Shown: positions 28,975-38,070 of the stretch, one piece after another
Numbering within the stretch: the first letter of the stretch is position 1
How the letters are laid out: the number at the start of each line of letters is the position of its first letter
Assembly (NCBI GenBank): GCA_947167155.1
Contig: CAMVHB010000001.1
Span: forward strand, 27,047 to 91,046
Source: an uncultured Lachnospiraceae bacterium
GTDB taxonomy: Bacteria > Bacillota > Clostridia > Lachnospirales > Lachnospiraceae
Length of the DNA stretch: 64,000 nucleotides
Direction of reading: 5' to 3'
Program-made: the position numbers and the translations under genes
The notes under the pieces: model-generated
Databases searched by the model: none
Told to the model about the DNA's origin: nothing
Seen by the model: only the letters and a program-made list of their open reading frames with translations

Positions 28975-29204
28975 TAAGGAAAATCAAAAAATGAAACAAC
29001 TACGAAATGAAAAAAAATTGATTGGGATGTGCAGCAAAAAGCCGCTTGCTTTTGTGATTATCACTTAAAGCCCCTGCTTTGTCAAGAGGAATGATAAGTG
29101 TGGTTCTTCAGGTTTCACATACCAAAGGATCGATCATCCAACAAAAAAATAACTATGAAGCCATCAAGTTTTCAAAAGAAATCTGAAAATGGCTCCCATG
29201 CATC

Positions 29205-29567
29205 CTATACTGCGCCAAATGAATATACTACAATTCCCCCAATTATCAGGAAAAGCGCGATCAGCTTCTTTTTTCCGACCTTTTCGCCGAAGATCTTTAC
29301 GCCGAAGATCGTCACATAGATATAGCTTGTGGCTTCAAGGACGGGACCAAGCGAAAGCGGGACCTCCTTGTATGCAAAGATCGACATGAAGGTTGAGAGT
29401 ACAAAGATTATGTAGGCCGATATCACGGGAACATTTACATATTCCTTTATAAAGGAGCCGTAATGCTTCTTTGCGGCCTTTTTCAATATGACCTGCGCGA
29501 CAGCGCTTATGAATACGCCAAGCAGCAGTACGAGGGCGTAGAGGAATATCTTAAGACGAGGATCCAT
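29205..29567 (-). CDS. SMR/EamA half-transporter (4 TM), start MDPRLKIF
   Basis: Four hydrophobic helices; VILKKAAKKHYG, LEATSYIYVTIFGVKIFGEKVGKKKLIALFLIIGGIVVYSFG. Confidence 0.8.
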   Translation of the reverse strand: MDPRLKIFLYALVLLLGVFISAVAQVILKKAAKKHYGSFIKEYVNVPVISAYIIFVLSTFMSIFAYKEVPLSLGPVLEATSYIYVTIFGVKIFGEKVGKKKLIALFLIIGGIVVYSFGAV

Positions 29568-29937
29568 CCGTCTCCTCCTCTTCTTCACCTTCATCAGCAG
29601 TCGCAAAAAGCACAACTCCCGCTATCACTATGATTGCGCCTACGACCTTAAGCGGTGTCACATTTTCATGGAAAAAAAGAGCGCCCCAGATTATTCCCCA
29701 GACTATTGTCACTGCGCGGTTTGCGTAGGCGGTAGTAAGTGGCAGGCGCTTTATGATCTGCTGCCAGACTATGGCATAGACTCCGAGAAGGGCTATTATG
29801 ATAGCGTAATATAATATGAATTTCCCGCTTAAAAACCTCTCTCCTGCTGCGAGCTTTGATGCTATCCCGGACATGGAAAAAAACATCAGCATGATGTGAA
29901 GGGCAAGGAGAACAAAGAGCTTCTTTCTCTGCTTCAT
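29551..29937 (-). CDS. SMR/EamA half-transporter (4 TM), start MKQRKKLF
   Basis: Four TM; SGIASKLA, LPLTTAYANRAVTIVWGIIWGALFFHENVTPLKVVGAIIVIAGVVLF. Confidence 0.8.
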   Translation of the reverse strand: MKQRKKLFVLLALHIMLMFFSMSGIASKLAAGERFLSGKFILYYAIIIALLGVYAIVWQQIIKRLPLTTAYANRAVTIVWGIIWGALFFHENVTPLKVVGAIIVIAGVVLFATADEGEEEEETDGSSS

Positions 29938-29941
29938 ATTG

Positions 29942-31099
29942 TCACGCCTCACTTTCAAAAGGATCTTTTGGAAGATAAGGAAGGAGCGCCTCACGTGAAG
30001 GTCCCTTCATGAGAAAATACCCAAAGCGCCTTGATGAATCCATTATCTTTTCATCTGTGATCTCACGGATATCCTTTCGAACGAGATATTTTGGATGCTC
30101 ATCCAAAAGTCTCTGAAGAGCCGCAATATCCTCACCGTTGAAGACATATCTTACCGCTGCGGCAGCGTTTGAAGATGTCTCAAATGAGGACAGCTTCTCT
30201 CCAAGCGATACCTCGATCACAGCCTTTAAAAAGTCATAACCGCTCGAAAGATATACAAGATCGGAGCCTATCAGGTCTCCCCCCATCCTTCCGCCGATCT
30301 CTATTATCTTTATATTTCCTTTTTCATCTATCTTAAGCTCACTGTGTGAAGCGGAATCCGTGATCTTCAATGTATCAAGGGCATGAAATACCGTGTCTTT
30401 CACCTTCGATAGCATTTCATCCGACACTCCCGAAGGCTCAAGATGCGCAGTCTCTATGAAATGGGGCGCGCCCGTTGTGAACTTCTCTGTCATCGCAAGA
30501 AAATGATGCTCACCATGACTTGAAATACATTCGACGCTGTATTCCTTCCCTTTTGCATATTCCTCAACGAGGGCAGCCTTTATGAAGCCCTCTTCCATTG
30601 CATTTTCTAGGGCGTCTGAAAGCCCGTTTTCATCATAGAGCTTTGTGATCCCTCTTGAGCCTGAGCGGTCAAGGGGCTTTACGATAATGGGATATGAAAG
30701 CGAAACATCCCTTATCTCATCCGCGCTTTTTACAAGAATGCTTTTTACGGAAGGATCCCCTCCCCTTTCAAATGCCTTCCTCATCTCGTGCTTGTTGGTT
30801 GAAAGGAGCGCGCAATCAAGGCTGTTTCCGGGAAGTCCCATCGCATCTGCAACATAATTTACCGTCACGGCAGCAAGATCAGACGCAATTGAAGTGATTC
30901 CCGAAATCCCTATCCCGCGGCATTTTTCAAGGATCGCCTCTTTCTCTGTAATAGAGATCGGATAAAAATAATCCGCCAGATTCTCCCCGGGATCTCCCGC
31001 CTCCCAGGCAAAGACATGGGTGGTAAAGCCCATCCCGCGTGCCTTTTTGATGAGCGGGACCTGAAGATAAGAGGCTCCGATTATCGCTAAATTATTCAT
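29942..31099 (-). CDS. ATP-grasp domain ligase
   Basis: MNNLAIIGASYLQVPLIKKARGMGF; IVKPLDRSGSRGITKLYDE; VEEYAKGKEYSVECIS; IIEIGGRMGGDLIG. Confidence 0.88.
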   Translation of the reverse strand: MNNLAIIGASYLQVPLIKKARGMGFTTHVFAWEAGDPGENLADYFYPISITEKEAILEKCRGIGISGITSIASDLAAVTVNYVADAMGLPGNSLDCALLSTNKHEMRKAFERGGDPSVKSILVKSADEIRDVSLSYPIIVKPLDRSGSRGITKLYDENGLSDALENAMEEGFIKAALVEEYAKGKEYSVECISSHGEHHFLAMTEKFTTGAPHFIETAHLEPSGVSDEMLSKVKDTVFHALDTLKITDSASHSELKIDEKGNIKIIEIGGRMGGDLIGSDLVYLSSGYDFLKAVIEVSLGEKLSSFETSSNAAAAVRYVFNGEDIAALQRLLDEHPKYLVRKDIREITDEKIMDSSRRFGYFLMKGPSREALLPYLPKDPFESEA

Positions 31100-32115
31100 T
31101 CTTCTACTCTGTCTGAAAAGACGTATCTCACGGGGTTTTCCATCTCTTTTTTGTAATCCTCCATCATCTTCTTAAAGTCAGTATATTCCGGCACAAAGCC
31201 AAAGTCCCTTTTCGCCTTTTCCATAGAAAAGAGAAATGAAGGAGTATTGTTTTTTTTCTCAGGACAAAAGACTATCTTTGAACCTTTGTCATTCCCGAAG
31301 ACATCTACCACGGTCTTTGCCTGATCAAGAAGCGTCAACGGCACAGAGCTTGTCATATTGTAAAGCCCGTATGTCTTGTCGCTTTCCATCGCAAGTACGT
31401 ACGCTCTTGCTACATCCTTTACATAGATGATGTCACGGCTGATCCCCGGGTCTCCCCAAATCTCAATATCCTTCCCCTCCATCGCGTTTTCAATAAAGGT
31501 CTGGATGCCTGATTTATAGGGCTTTCCGTTCACGTTTATAGTTCCGTGCGGACCTACCCCGTAGACCGGCGGGAAACGAAACCACGCGCAGCACATATGA
31601 TGCTGCTGATTGTAGTATTCCATCACGTCATTTGCGGCATTTCTGCTTATGACATAGACACTGTGGTCTCCGGTGAAGCTGAAGTTCCTCGGCTCCTCCT
31701 CGGTGATCGCATAGTCCTTTTTCCATGCGCCCCTTACATCTGCATATGAGCAGGCGCCGATCACCTTTTTGACATTGTGCTTCCTTGCCCACTCAAGCAC
31801 ATTTATGGTTCCGATCACATTTACTTTGAAATAATCCGCGGAATTATCTTCATCGCAAAGATCCGCCGTCGTGTTTGCGGGAAGTAGGCCTGCAAGAAGT
31901 ACAATTCCGGAAATGCCGGTCGACGGCAGTTTTTCAAAGTCCGCTTCTTTTGTGATATCAAGCCTCTCAAAGGAAGCGCCCTCTTTTGCAAGAGCCTCTC
32001 CTATCTTTTCATTTCTTCCGGTCGCAAGGACCTGATAGCCATTTTTTAAAAAAGCTTCAGCGGTATACATCCCGATGAAGCCTGTAGCGCCGATTATCAA
32101 TATCATTTTTCGCAT
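31096..32115 (-). CDS. NAD-dependent epimerase/dehydratase (SDR)
   Basis: ILIIGATGFIGMYTAEAFLKNGYQVLATGR; YVISRNAANDVMEYY (YxxxR-type active site variant). Confidence 0.85.
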   Translation of the reverse strand: MRKMILIIGATGFIGMYTAEAFLKNGYQVLATGRNEKIGEALAKEGASFERLDITKEADFEKLPSTGISGIVLLAGLLPANTTADLCDEDNSADYFKVNVIGTINVLEWARKHNVKKVIGACSYADVRGAWKKDYAITEEEPRNFSFTGDHSVYVISRNAANDVMEYYNQQHHMCCAWFRFPPVYGVGPHGTINVNGKPYKSGIQTFIENAMEGKDIEIWGDPGISRDIIYVKDVARAYVLAMESDKTYGLYNMTSSVPLTLLDQAKTVVDVFGNDKGSKIVFCPEKKNNTPSFLFSMEKAKRDFGFVPEYTDFKKMMEDYKKEMENPVRYVFSDRVEE

Positions 32116-33038
32116 TCCTTTTCGTTCAATATCTCAGAGATCACATATATCGGCCTGTTCTTTGCCTCGTTGAAGATATTGCCTATATAGATCCCGACCA
32201 CGCCGATCGCCGCGAGGATAAGACCGCCCATCAAAAATACTGAGGCGATGAGCGAAGCCCAGCCTGTTGTGACATCATTGAAGGCGAACTTCCTGATGAT
32301 GAGGCAGATGATGAAGATGAGCGAGATAAGTGACATCGTAAAGCCAAGTCCCACGGAAAAAATGAGGGGCTTGTTCGACTGGGAGGTGATGATCTCCGAT
32401 GCCATCTTGAGCTTCTTTTTGAAGCTGTAGGAGGACTTTCCCGAGAATCGCTCCTCAGCCGGAAGGTCGATCACAGCTTCGTTGAAGCCCAGCCATTTGA
32501 TGAACATGGTGTAGGCCCTGTTGTGCTCCCGCATTGAGCAGTAGGCATCTATCACCTTTCGCTTTGCGATGGAGAAATTGTTGATCGAGCTGTCATAGGT
32601 CCCTTCGGTGAAATAGTCATAGACCTTGTAAAAAAGCTTTGAGAAAAATTTTGTGGCGCCTGAATCTACACGGCCCTGTCGTCTTGAAAATACTACATCA
32701 TAGCCTTCTTTAAGCTTTTCATAAAGAAGCGCTATATTCTCAGGTCGATCCTGAAGATCGCAGTCCATCACGACCACCGCATCTCCGCGGCTTTTGTCAA
32801 GACCTGCAGTTATCGCCCTTATCTGTCCGAAATTTCTTGAGAGATTGATCCCGATCACCTTTTCGTCCTCAGCGCATATCTTTTCGATATCGATCCAGGA
32901 ACCCTGGGGACAGCAGTCATTTACGAGGATGATCTCGTAATCCGAAGTAATCTTTGAAAGGCTTTCCGTAAGCCTCCTGTGAAGCTCAAAGAGAGCGGCT
33001 CTGCAGCCATAGACCGGGATCACAACAGATATATCCAT
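32103..33038 (-). CDS. GT2 polyprenyl-phosphate glycosyltransferase (DPM1/ArnC/GtrB-like)
   Basis: DISVVIPVYGCRAALFELHRRL; MDCDLQDRPENI; two C-terminal TM helices with GVVGIYIGNIFNEAKNRPIYVI. Confidence 0.9.
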   Translation of the reverse strand: MDISVVIPVYGCRAALFELHRRLTESLSKITSDYEIILVNDCCPQGSWIDIEKICAEDEKVIGINLSRNFGQIRAITAGLDKSRGDAVVVMDCDLQDRPENIALLYEKLKEGYDVVFSRRQGRVDSGATKFFSKLFYKVYDYFTEGTYDSSINNFSIAKRKVIDAYCSMREHNRAYTMFIKWLGFNEAVIDLPAEERFSGKSSYSFKKKLKMASEIITSQSNKPLIFSVGLGFTMSLISLIFIICLIIRKFAFNDVTTGWASLIASVFLMGGLILAAIGVVGIYIGNIFNEAKNRPIYVISEILNEKECEK

Positions 33039-34162
33039 CAGAAGAACTCCTTCACGGTCTTTATCACCTTTGAAACATCTTCATCTGAAATTCCATAATA
33101 CATCGGAAGTCTCGTCAGTCTCTCGCTTTCCTTTGTTGTAAAAATATCCTCTCCGAAAAAGCGGCCGAACTTTTTCCCTGCCGGTGCGGAATGAAGAGGA
33201 ACATAATGAAAAGCTGACTGGACGCCGTTTTCCTTGAGATATGAGATGAAGGCCGTCCTCTCGGAAAGGTCAGAGAGCTTCACATAATACATATGTGCAT
33301 TATGGACCAGGTCTTTTGGAATCACGGGAAGTTGGAGCTTTCCTTCTTTTTCAAGCGGGCGAAGGGCTTCATCATATTTTTTCCAGGTAGAGAGCCTGTC
33401 TTCATTGATCTCGTCTGCTATCTCAAGCTGCGCCCAGAGATAGGCAGCATTGATGTCGCTTGGCAGATAGCTTGAGCCGTAGTCCACCCAGGAATATTTG
33501 TCCACCTGGCCCCTGAAATACTGGGCACGGTTCGTGCCCTTCTCACGCATTATCTCTGCGGGAAGAATATCGGACTCATTATTGATGAGGATAGCGCCGC
33601 CCTCTCCCATTGAATAATTTTTCGTTTCATGGAAGGAGAAGCAGCCGAAATCACCTATTGTGCCAAGCGACCTGCCCTTGTATTCACTCATTATGCCCTG
33701 GGCCGCATCCTCTATGACTTTAAGACCATGCCTTTTTGCGATATCCATAATGGTATCCATCTCGCATGAGACTCCGGCGTAATGAACAGCGATGATCGCC
33801 TTTGTTTTTTCGGTGATCGCTTCTTCTATCTTTGTTTCATCAATATTCATAGTATCGGGTCTGATATCGACAAAGACGAGCCGCGCGCCAAAGAGCACGG
33901 GCGCGTTTGCGGTGGAGGAAAAGGTAAAGCTTGGAAGTATCACCTCATCTCCCGCCTTGATGCCTGAAAGATAACATGCCATCTCAAGGGCTGAGGTTGC
34001 AGAGGTCGTGAGGAGGACCTTTTTTGCATTGAACCTCTCCTCTATCCACTTCTCGCATTTCTTCGTAAACTGTCCGTCGCCGCAGATCTTCTTTGAATCC
34101 ACGGCCTCTTTCATGTATGAAAATTCTCTTCCGGTAAATGTCGGAACATTGAAATCTATCAT
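33038..34162 (-). CDS. rffA: RffA/WecE-like dTDP-4-keto-6-deoxyhexose aminotransferase
   Basis: MIDFNVPTFTGREFSYMKEAVDS; TTSATSALEMA; FSFHETKNYSMGEGGAILI catalytic Lys. Confidence 0.87.
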   Translation of the reverse strand: MIDFNVPTFTGREFSYMKEAVDSKKICGDGQFTKKCEKWIEERFNAKKVLLTTSATSALEMACYLSGIKAGDEVILPSFTFSSTANAPVLFGARLVFVDIRPDTMNIDETKIEEAITEKTKAIIAVHYAGVSCEMDTIMDIAKRHGLKVIEDAAQGIMSEYKGRSLGTIGDFGCFSFHETKNYSMGEGGAILINNESDILPAEIMREKGTNRAQYFRGQVDKYSWVDYGSSYLPSDINAAYLWAQLEIADEINEDRLSTWKKYDEALRPLEKEGKLQLPVIPKDLVHNAHMYYVKLSDLSERTAFISYLKENGVQSAFHYVPLHSAPAGKKFGRFFGEDIFTTKESERLTRLPMYYGISDEDVSKVIKTVKEFF

Positions 34163-34177
34163 TATTTTTTCCTGTGA

Positions 34178-35764
34178 TCAGTTTCTCGCAAACTCGGAAA
34201 GGATGAGGCCTTTGTTACGCTCCTCCGTCATCCTTATGGACCACTCGTTCGCCCAGAGAAGGAGCGGTCTGCCCTTCAGGTCCTTCACCTTCTTCATATC
34301 GCTCGTGCCGCTGATGCTTTCCATATCTATTCCTTCATTTTCAACCCAGCGGATGTATTCATAAGGCAGCATCTCAAGGCCTATCTCCACATTGTATTCA
34401 TGGGTGAGCCTGAATTTCAGCACATCAAACTGCAGCACACCGACGACGCCGACTATGATCTCCTCCATGCCGGTATTGTACTCTTGGAAGATCTGGATGG
34501 CGCCCTCCTGCGCGATCTGCTCTATGCCCTTCATGAACTGCTTTCTCTTCATGGTATCGACCTGCCTCACCCTCGCAAAATGCTCGGGTGCGAAGGTCGG
34601 TATGCCTTCAAAAGCGAAGTGCTCCTTTGAGGTCGTCACGGTGTCACCGATCGAATATATACCGGGATCGAAGAGTCCTATGATGTCACCTGCAAAGGCG
34701 GTATCCACCACGTGCCGCTCCTCCGCCATCATGACCTGGGGCTGGGAGAGCCTTATCTCCTTTTGTCCCTGCACATGAAAAGCCGTCATCCCTGACTCAA
34801 ATTTTCCGGAAACTATCCTCATAAAGGCTATCCTGTCGCGGTGAGCCTTGTTCATGTTCGCCTGGATCTTGAAAATGAAGCCGGAAAAATCAGAAGAATC
34901 AGGCTCTATCATTCCCTTGTCCGAGTTCCTTTTGAGAGGCGGTGTCGTCATTTGAAGAAAATAATGAAGGAAGGTCTCGACTCCGAAGTTCAAAAGAGCC
35001 GACCCGAAGAAGACCGGTGAAAGCTTTCCGTTTCGGACCTTCTCAAGATCAAATTCCTCCCCTGCTCCGTCTAAAAGTTCAAGGACAGCGTTTAAGCTTT
35101 CCTTTTCATCTTCGGAAACAAAGGAGGAAAGTTCAGGCGAATCAAGAGCTATGTCCTGCTCCTTTCCCTCCTTTGTGCCCTTCATGGTATCGGAAAATAT
35201 CCTGACATTCTTTGTATTCCTGTCGTATATCCCCCGAAATTCCTTTCCGGAGCCTATAGGGAGATTGACGGGACAGACTGAAAGGCCGAGATTATTTTCT
35301 ATATCATCGAGGAGTTCAAAGGTATCCTTCGCGTCACGGTCCATCTTGTTTATAAAAGTAAAGACCGGAATGCCGCGCATCGAGACTACCTTAAAGAGCT
35401 TCTTGGTCTGGGGCTCGACACCCTTTGAGGCATCAATCACCATCACGGCGGAATCCGCAGCCATCAGGGTTCTGTAGGTATCCTCCGAAAAGTCCTGGTG
35501 TCCGGGCGTATCAAGTATGTTGATACAGTAATCCAGGTACTCAAACTGAAGCACAGAGCTCGTTACGGATATTCCCCTCTCCTTTTCTATCTCCATCCAG
35601 TCCGAAACCGCGTGTCGGGCGGTAGCTTTCCCCTTTACTGATCCCGCGGTATTGATCTGTCCGCCGTAGAGCAGGAATTTTTCCGTAAGGGTGGTCTTTC
35701 CCGCATCAGGGTGCGATATTATCGCAAAGGTCCTTCTTCTTTTGATCTCTTCTATATCCTTCAT
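34178..35764 (-). CDS. prfC: Peptide chain release factor 3
   Basis: RRRTFAIISHPDAGKTTLTEKFLLYGGQI; DTPGHQDFSEDTYR; NKMDRDAKD. Confidence 0.96.
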   Translation of the reverse strand: MKDIEEIKRRRTFAIISHPDAGKTTLTEKFLLYGGQINTAGSVKGKATARHAVSDWMEIEKERGISVTSSVLQFEYLDYCINILDTPGHQDFSEDTYRTLMAADSAVMVIDASKGVEPQTKKLFKVVSMRGIPVFTFINKMDRDAKDTFELLDDIENNLGLSVCPVNLPIGSGKEFRGIYDRNTKNVRIFSDTMKGTKEGKEQDIALDSPELSSFVSEDEKESLNAVLELLDGAGEEFDLEKVRNGKLSPVFFGSALLNFGVETFLHYFLQMTTPPLKRNSDKGMIEPDSSDFSGFIFKIQANMNKAHRDRIAFMRIVSGKFESGMTAFHVQGQKEIRLSQPQVMMAEERHVVDTAFAGDIIGLFDPGIYSIGDTVTTSKEHFAFEGIPTFAPEHFARVRQVDTMKRKQFMKGIEQIAQEGAIQIFQEYNTGMEEIIVGVVGVLQFDVLKFRLTHEYNVEIGLEMLPYEYIRWVENEGIDMESISGTSDMKKVKDLKGRPLLLWANEWSIRMTEERNKGLILSEFARN

Positions 35765-35785
35765 AATACTCTTTCTGACAGAAGA

Positions 35786-35815
35786 AAAGCCGCAAAAATA
35801 CTTCTTTGCGGCTTT
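35786..35815 (-). terminator. Terminator downstream of rpsU
   Basis: AAAGCCGCAAA ... TTTGCGGCTTT inverted repeat with flanking T/A. Confidence 0.8.
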
Positions 35816-35843
35816 GAAAAATCATAAAATGTTTCGTTTTTGA

Positions 35844-36020
35844 TCACTTGAACTTGCGCTTGCGGGCTGCCTCAGATTTCTTCTTACGCTTAACGCTCGG
35901 CTTCTCGTAATGCTCACGCTTTCTGATCTCCTGCAGTATACCTGCGTTTGCGCAGCTCCTCTTGAAACGGCGGAGTGCGTTGTCCAAAGACTCATTTTCT
36001 TTTACTGTAACGCTCGACAT
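35844..36020 (-). CDS. rpsU: 30S ribosomal protein S21
   Basis: [58 protein letters not shown]. Confidence 0.97.
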   Translation of the reverse strand: MSSVTVKENESLDNALRRFKRSCANAGILQEIRKREHYEKPSVKRKKKSEAARKRKFK

Positions 36021-36271
36021 CTCTTTATCCCTCCCTTCGGCCGCAGATTTTTGGCGTACCGTGCGGGCTCTCGGCATTTTTAAGACACAGACGGCATTAT
36101 AACACAAAAAACGCCTCAGTCAACAGCGTTTTTTACGCGTCTTCCTGCCTCCTCCACATATCAAGCACAATTAATTTATCATTTTTCAAGCTTTTATTGT
36201 GTATTTTTATCAAAACTGTTATTATAGTCAAGGTAGTATGTAAATTTTGCTATTACTTGGAGGAAAACAAC

Positions 36272-37495
36272 ATGCTCGCTACTCTGGTTCCCGTTTTTAA
36301 TGACAAGATGCTTGTCAGCGCATACATAGTATATGCCAGAAAAAACGAGATATTCAAGAACCCGCTCCTTCTCGGAACTGCGTCACTTGACGGTGCTGGA
36401 AATGTCGCGGAATTCGAAGTCGTGCAGAGCGCAGGTCTTGCAGTTCTTTCGGGTGACAGAGAGGTCTTTGTTCCCGTCAATTCCCTTGCAATTTATTCGG
36501 ATCTCAAGAGACAGTGCCTTGTACCTCCGAAGATGACAGTCCTGCTCCTTGACAGTGATGTCAAACCTACGGAGCAGAATATCATACGATTGGCTGAGCT
36601 CAAGAAAATGGGCTTTCAGATAGCCTTCCGCGAGATACCTCAGACTGAGTTTGCTGCTTATCAGCCCATCTTCAAGCTTTCCGACATCCTCTTCCTTGAT
36701 GCAAAGAGCGCAAATATGCAGGCTATAAGGCTCTTCATCAGGAAGTATTTCCCGAACATCAGGATCCTTATTTCAAATATCGATACCGAGGGCGCTTTTG
36801 ACAGTCTGAAAAAGGACGGCCCGTCAGACCTTTATCAGGGCGAGTTCTTCAGGGTGCCGAAGGAGAATTCCGACACTGCCCTCTCCCCTCTGAAGGCGAA
36901 TTATATCAGGCTCCTCAATGTAGTCAACAAGCCTGATTTCGACCTTACAGATGCTGCGAAGGTCATCGAGCAGGATGCCGCCCTCGTTGTTTCACTTCTT
37001 TCGATCGTAAACAAGATGACCCTGAACTCGAATATCTCTTCTGTTCGTCAGGCAGCCGCCCTTCTCGGACAGGTCGAACTGAAGAAATGGATCAATACCG
37101 CGGTCACAAAGGCTCTTTGCTCTGACAAGCCTTCTGAGATCATGAGGATCTCTATGATAAGGGCACGTTTCTCGGAAACCCTCGCCTCCCAGTTCTATCT
37201 TGGAATGGAAACAGAGGAGCTCTTCCTCCTCGGAATGTTCTCACTCATAGATATAATGCTTGATACCACGATGGAGGACGCTCTCACGAGGATCACGGTC
37301 TCTTCAAATATCAGAAAGGCTCTCCTTGATCATGACGGTCCTCTCTATCCTGCCCTTGACTTCGTTATCAAATATGAAGCAGGCAACTGGCCCGCAGTTT
37401 CAAGAGAGATCATCTTGAAGAGTCTCGATGAGGATCGTATCTACACCTCATATCTTGATTCCCTGAAATGGTATAGGGACATCATCGGAAGCTGA
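36272..37495 (+). CDS. Degenerate-EAL plus HDOD domain signalling protein (YuxH-like)
   Basis: Start MLATLVPVFNDKMLVSAYIVYARKN after GGAGG; HDOD region LLNVVNKPDFDLTDAAKVIEQDAALVVSLLSIVN. Confidence 0.82.
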   Translation: MLATLVPVFNDKMLVSAYIVYARKNEIFKNPLLLGTASLDGAGNVAEFEVVQSAGLAVLSGDREVFVPVNSLAIYSDLKRQCLVPPKMTVLLLDSDVKPTEQNIIRLAELKKMGFQIAFREIPQTEFAAYQPIFKLSDILFLDAKSANMQAIRLFIRKYFPNIRILISNIDTEGAFDSLKKDGPSDLYQGEFFRVPKENSDTALSPLKANYIRLLNVVNKPDFDLTDAAKVIEQDAALVVSLLSIVNKMTLNSNISSVRQAAALLGQVELKKWINTAVTKALCSDKPSEIMRISMIRARFSETLASQFYLGMETEELFLLGMFSLIDIMLDTTMEDALTRITVSSNIRKALLDHDGPLYPALDFVIKYEAGNWPAVSREIILKSLDEDRIYTSYLDSLKWYRDIIGS

Positions 37496-37507
37496 TACAA
37501 AATATAA

Positions 37508-37540
37508 GCCCTTCGCGGAATCACTCCGCGAAGGGCTTTT
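37508..37540 (+). terminator. Rho-independent terminator
   Basis: GCCCTTCGCGGA-atcac-TCCGCGAAGGGC followed by TTTTTTTT. Confidence 0.92.
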
Positions 37541-37557
37541 TTTTACATCAATTCAGA

Positions 37558-38043
37558 TCAGGTGACAACGCCTATCACAACCTTGGACAAGGCCATCATT
37601 ATCACTCCTGCCATCAAAACCCCGCCTATCACGGCAAGAACGCTCTTTTTGAAATCCATATCAAGGATCGAAGCCGCAAGAGTTCCTGTCCATGCGCCCG
37701 TCCCCGGGATAGGTATCCCGACAAAGAGAAGAAGGGCAAGATACACACCGCCCTTTGCCTTTGAGAGAAGCTTCTCACCGCCCTTGTGTCCCTTTTCAAG
37801 GCAAAAGGTAAAGAACTTTCCTATTCCCTTTTTGTCCTTGCCCCATTCAAGAACCCTTCGGGCAAAGAAGAAGATGATCGGGACGGGGATCATATTTCCA
37901 ATCATTATCAATATGTAGGCGAGAATGATATTGAACTCTGCGGGATTTGCGGCATAATACCCCTCCGCAAAGGGGATGGCACCGCGAAGCTCGATAAGCG
38001 GAACCATCGAAATAAAAAATACTATGAAATATTTGAGAGTCAC
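37558..38043 (-). CDS. Small multidrug export protein (COG2426-like membrane protein)
   Basis: MVPLIELRGAIPFAEGYYA; IPIPGTGAWTGTLAASILDM. Confidence 0.85.
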   Translation of the reverse strand: MTLKYFIVFFISMVPLIELRGAIPFAEGYYAANPAEFNIILAYILIMIGNMIPVPIIFFFARRVLEWGKDKKGIGKFFTFCLEKGHKGGEKLLSKAKGGVYLALLLFVGIPIPGTGAWTGTLAASILDMDFKKSVLAVIGGVLMAGVIMMALSKVVIGVVT

Positions 38044-38070
38044 TTTGCTACTACCTTTCCGAAAGCCTTC

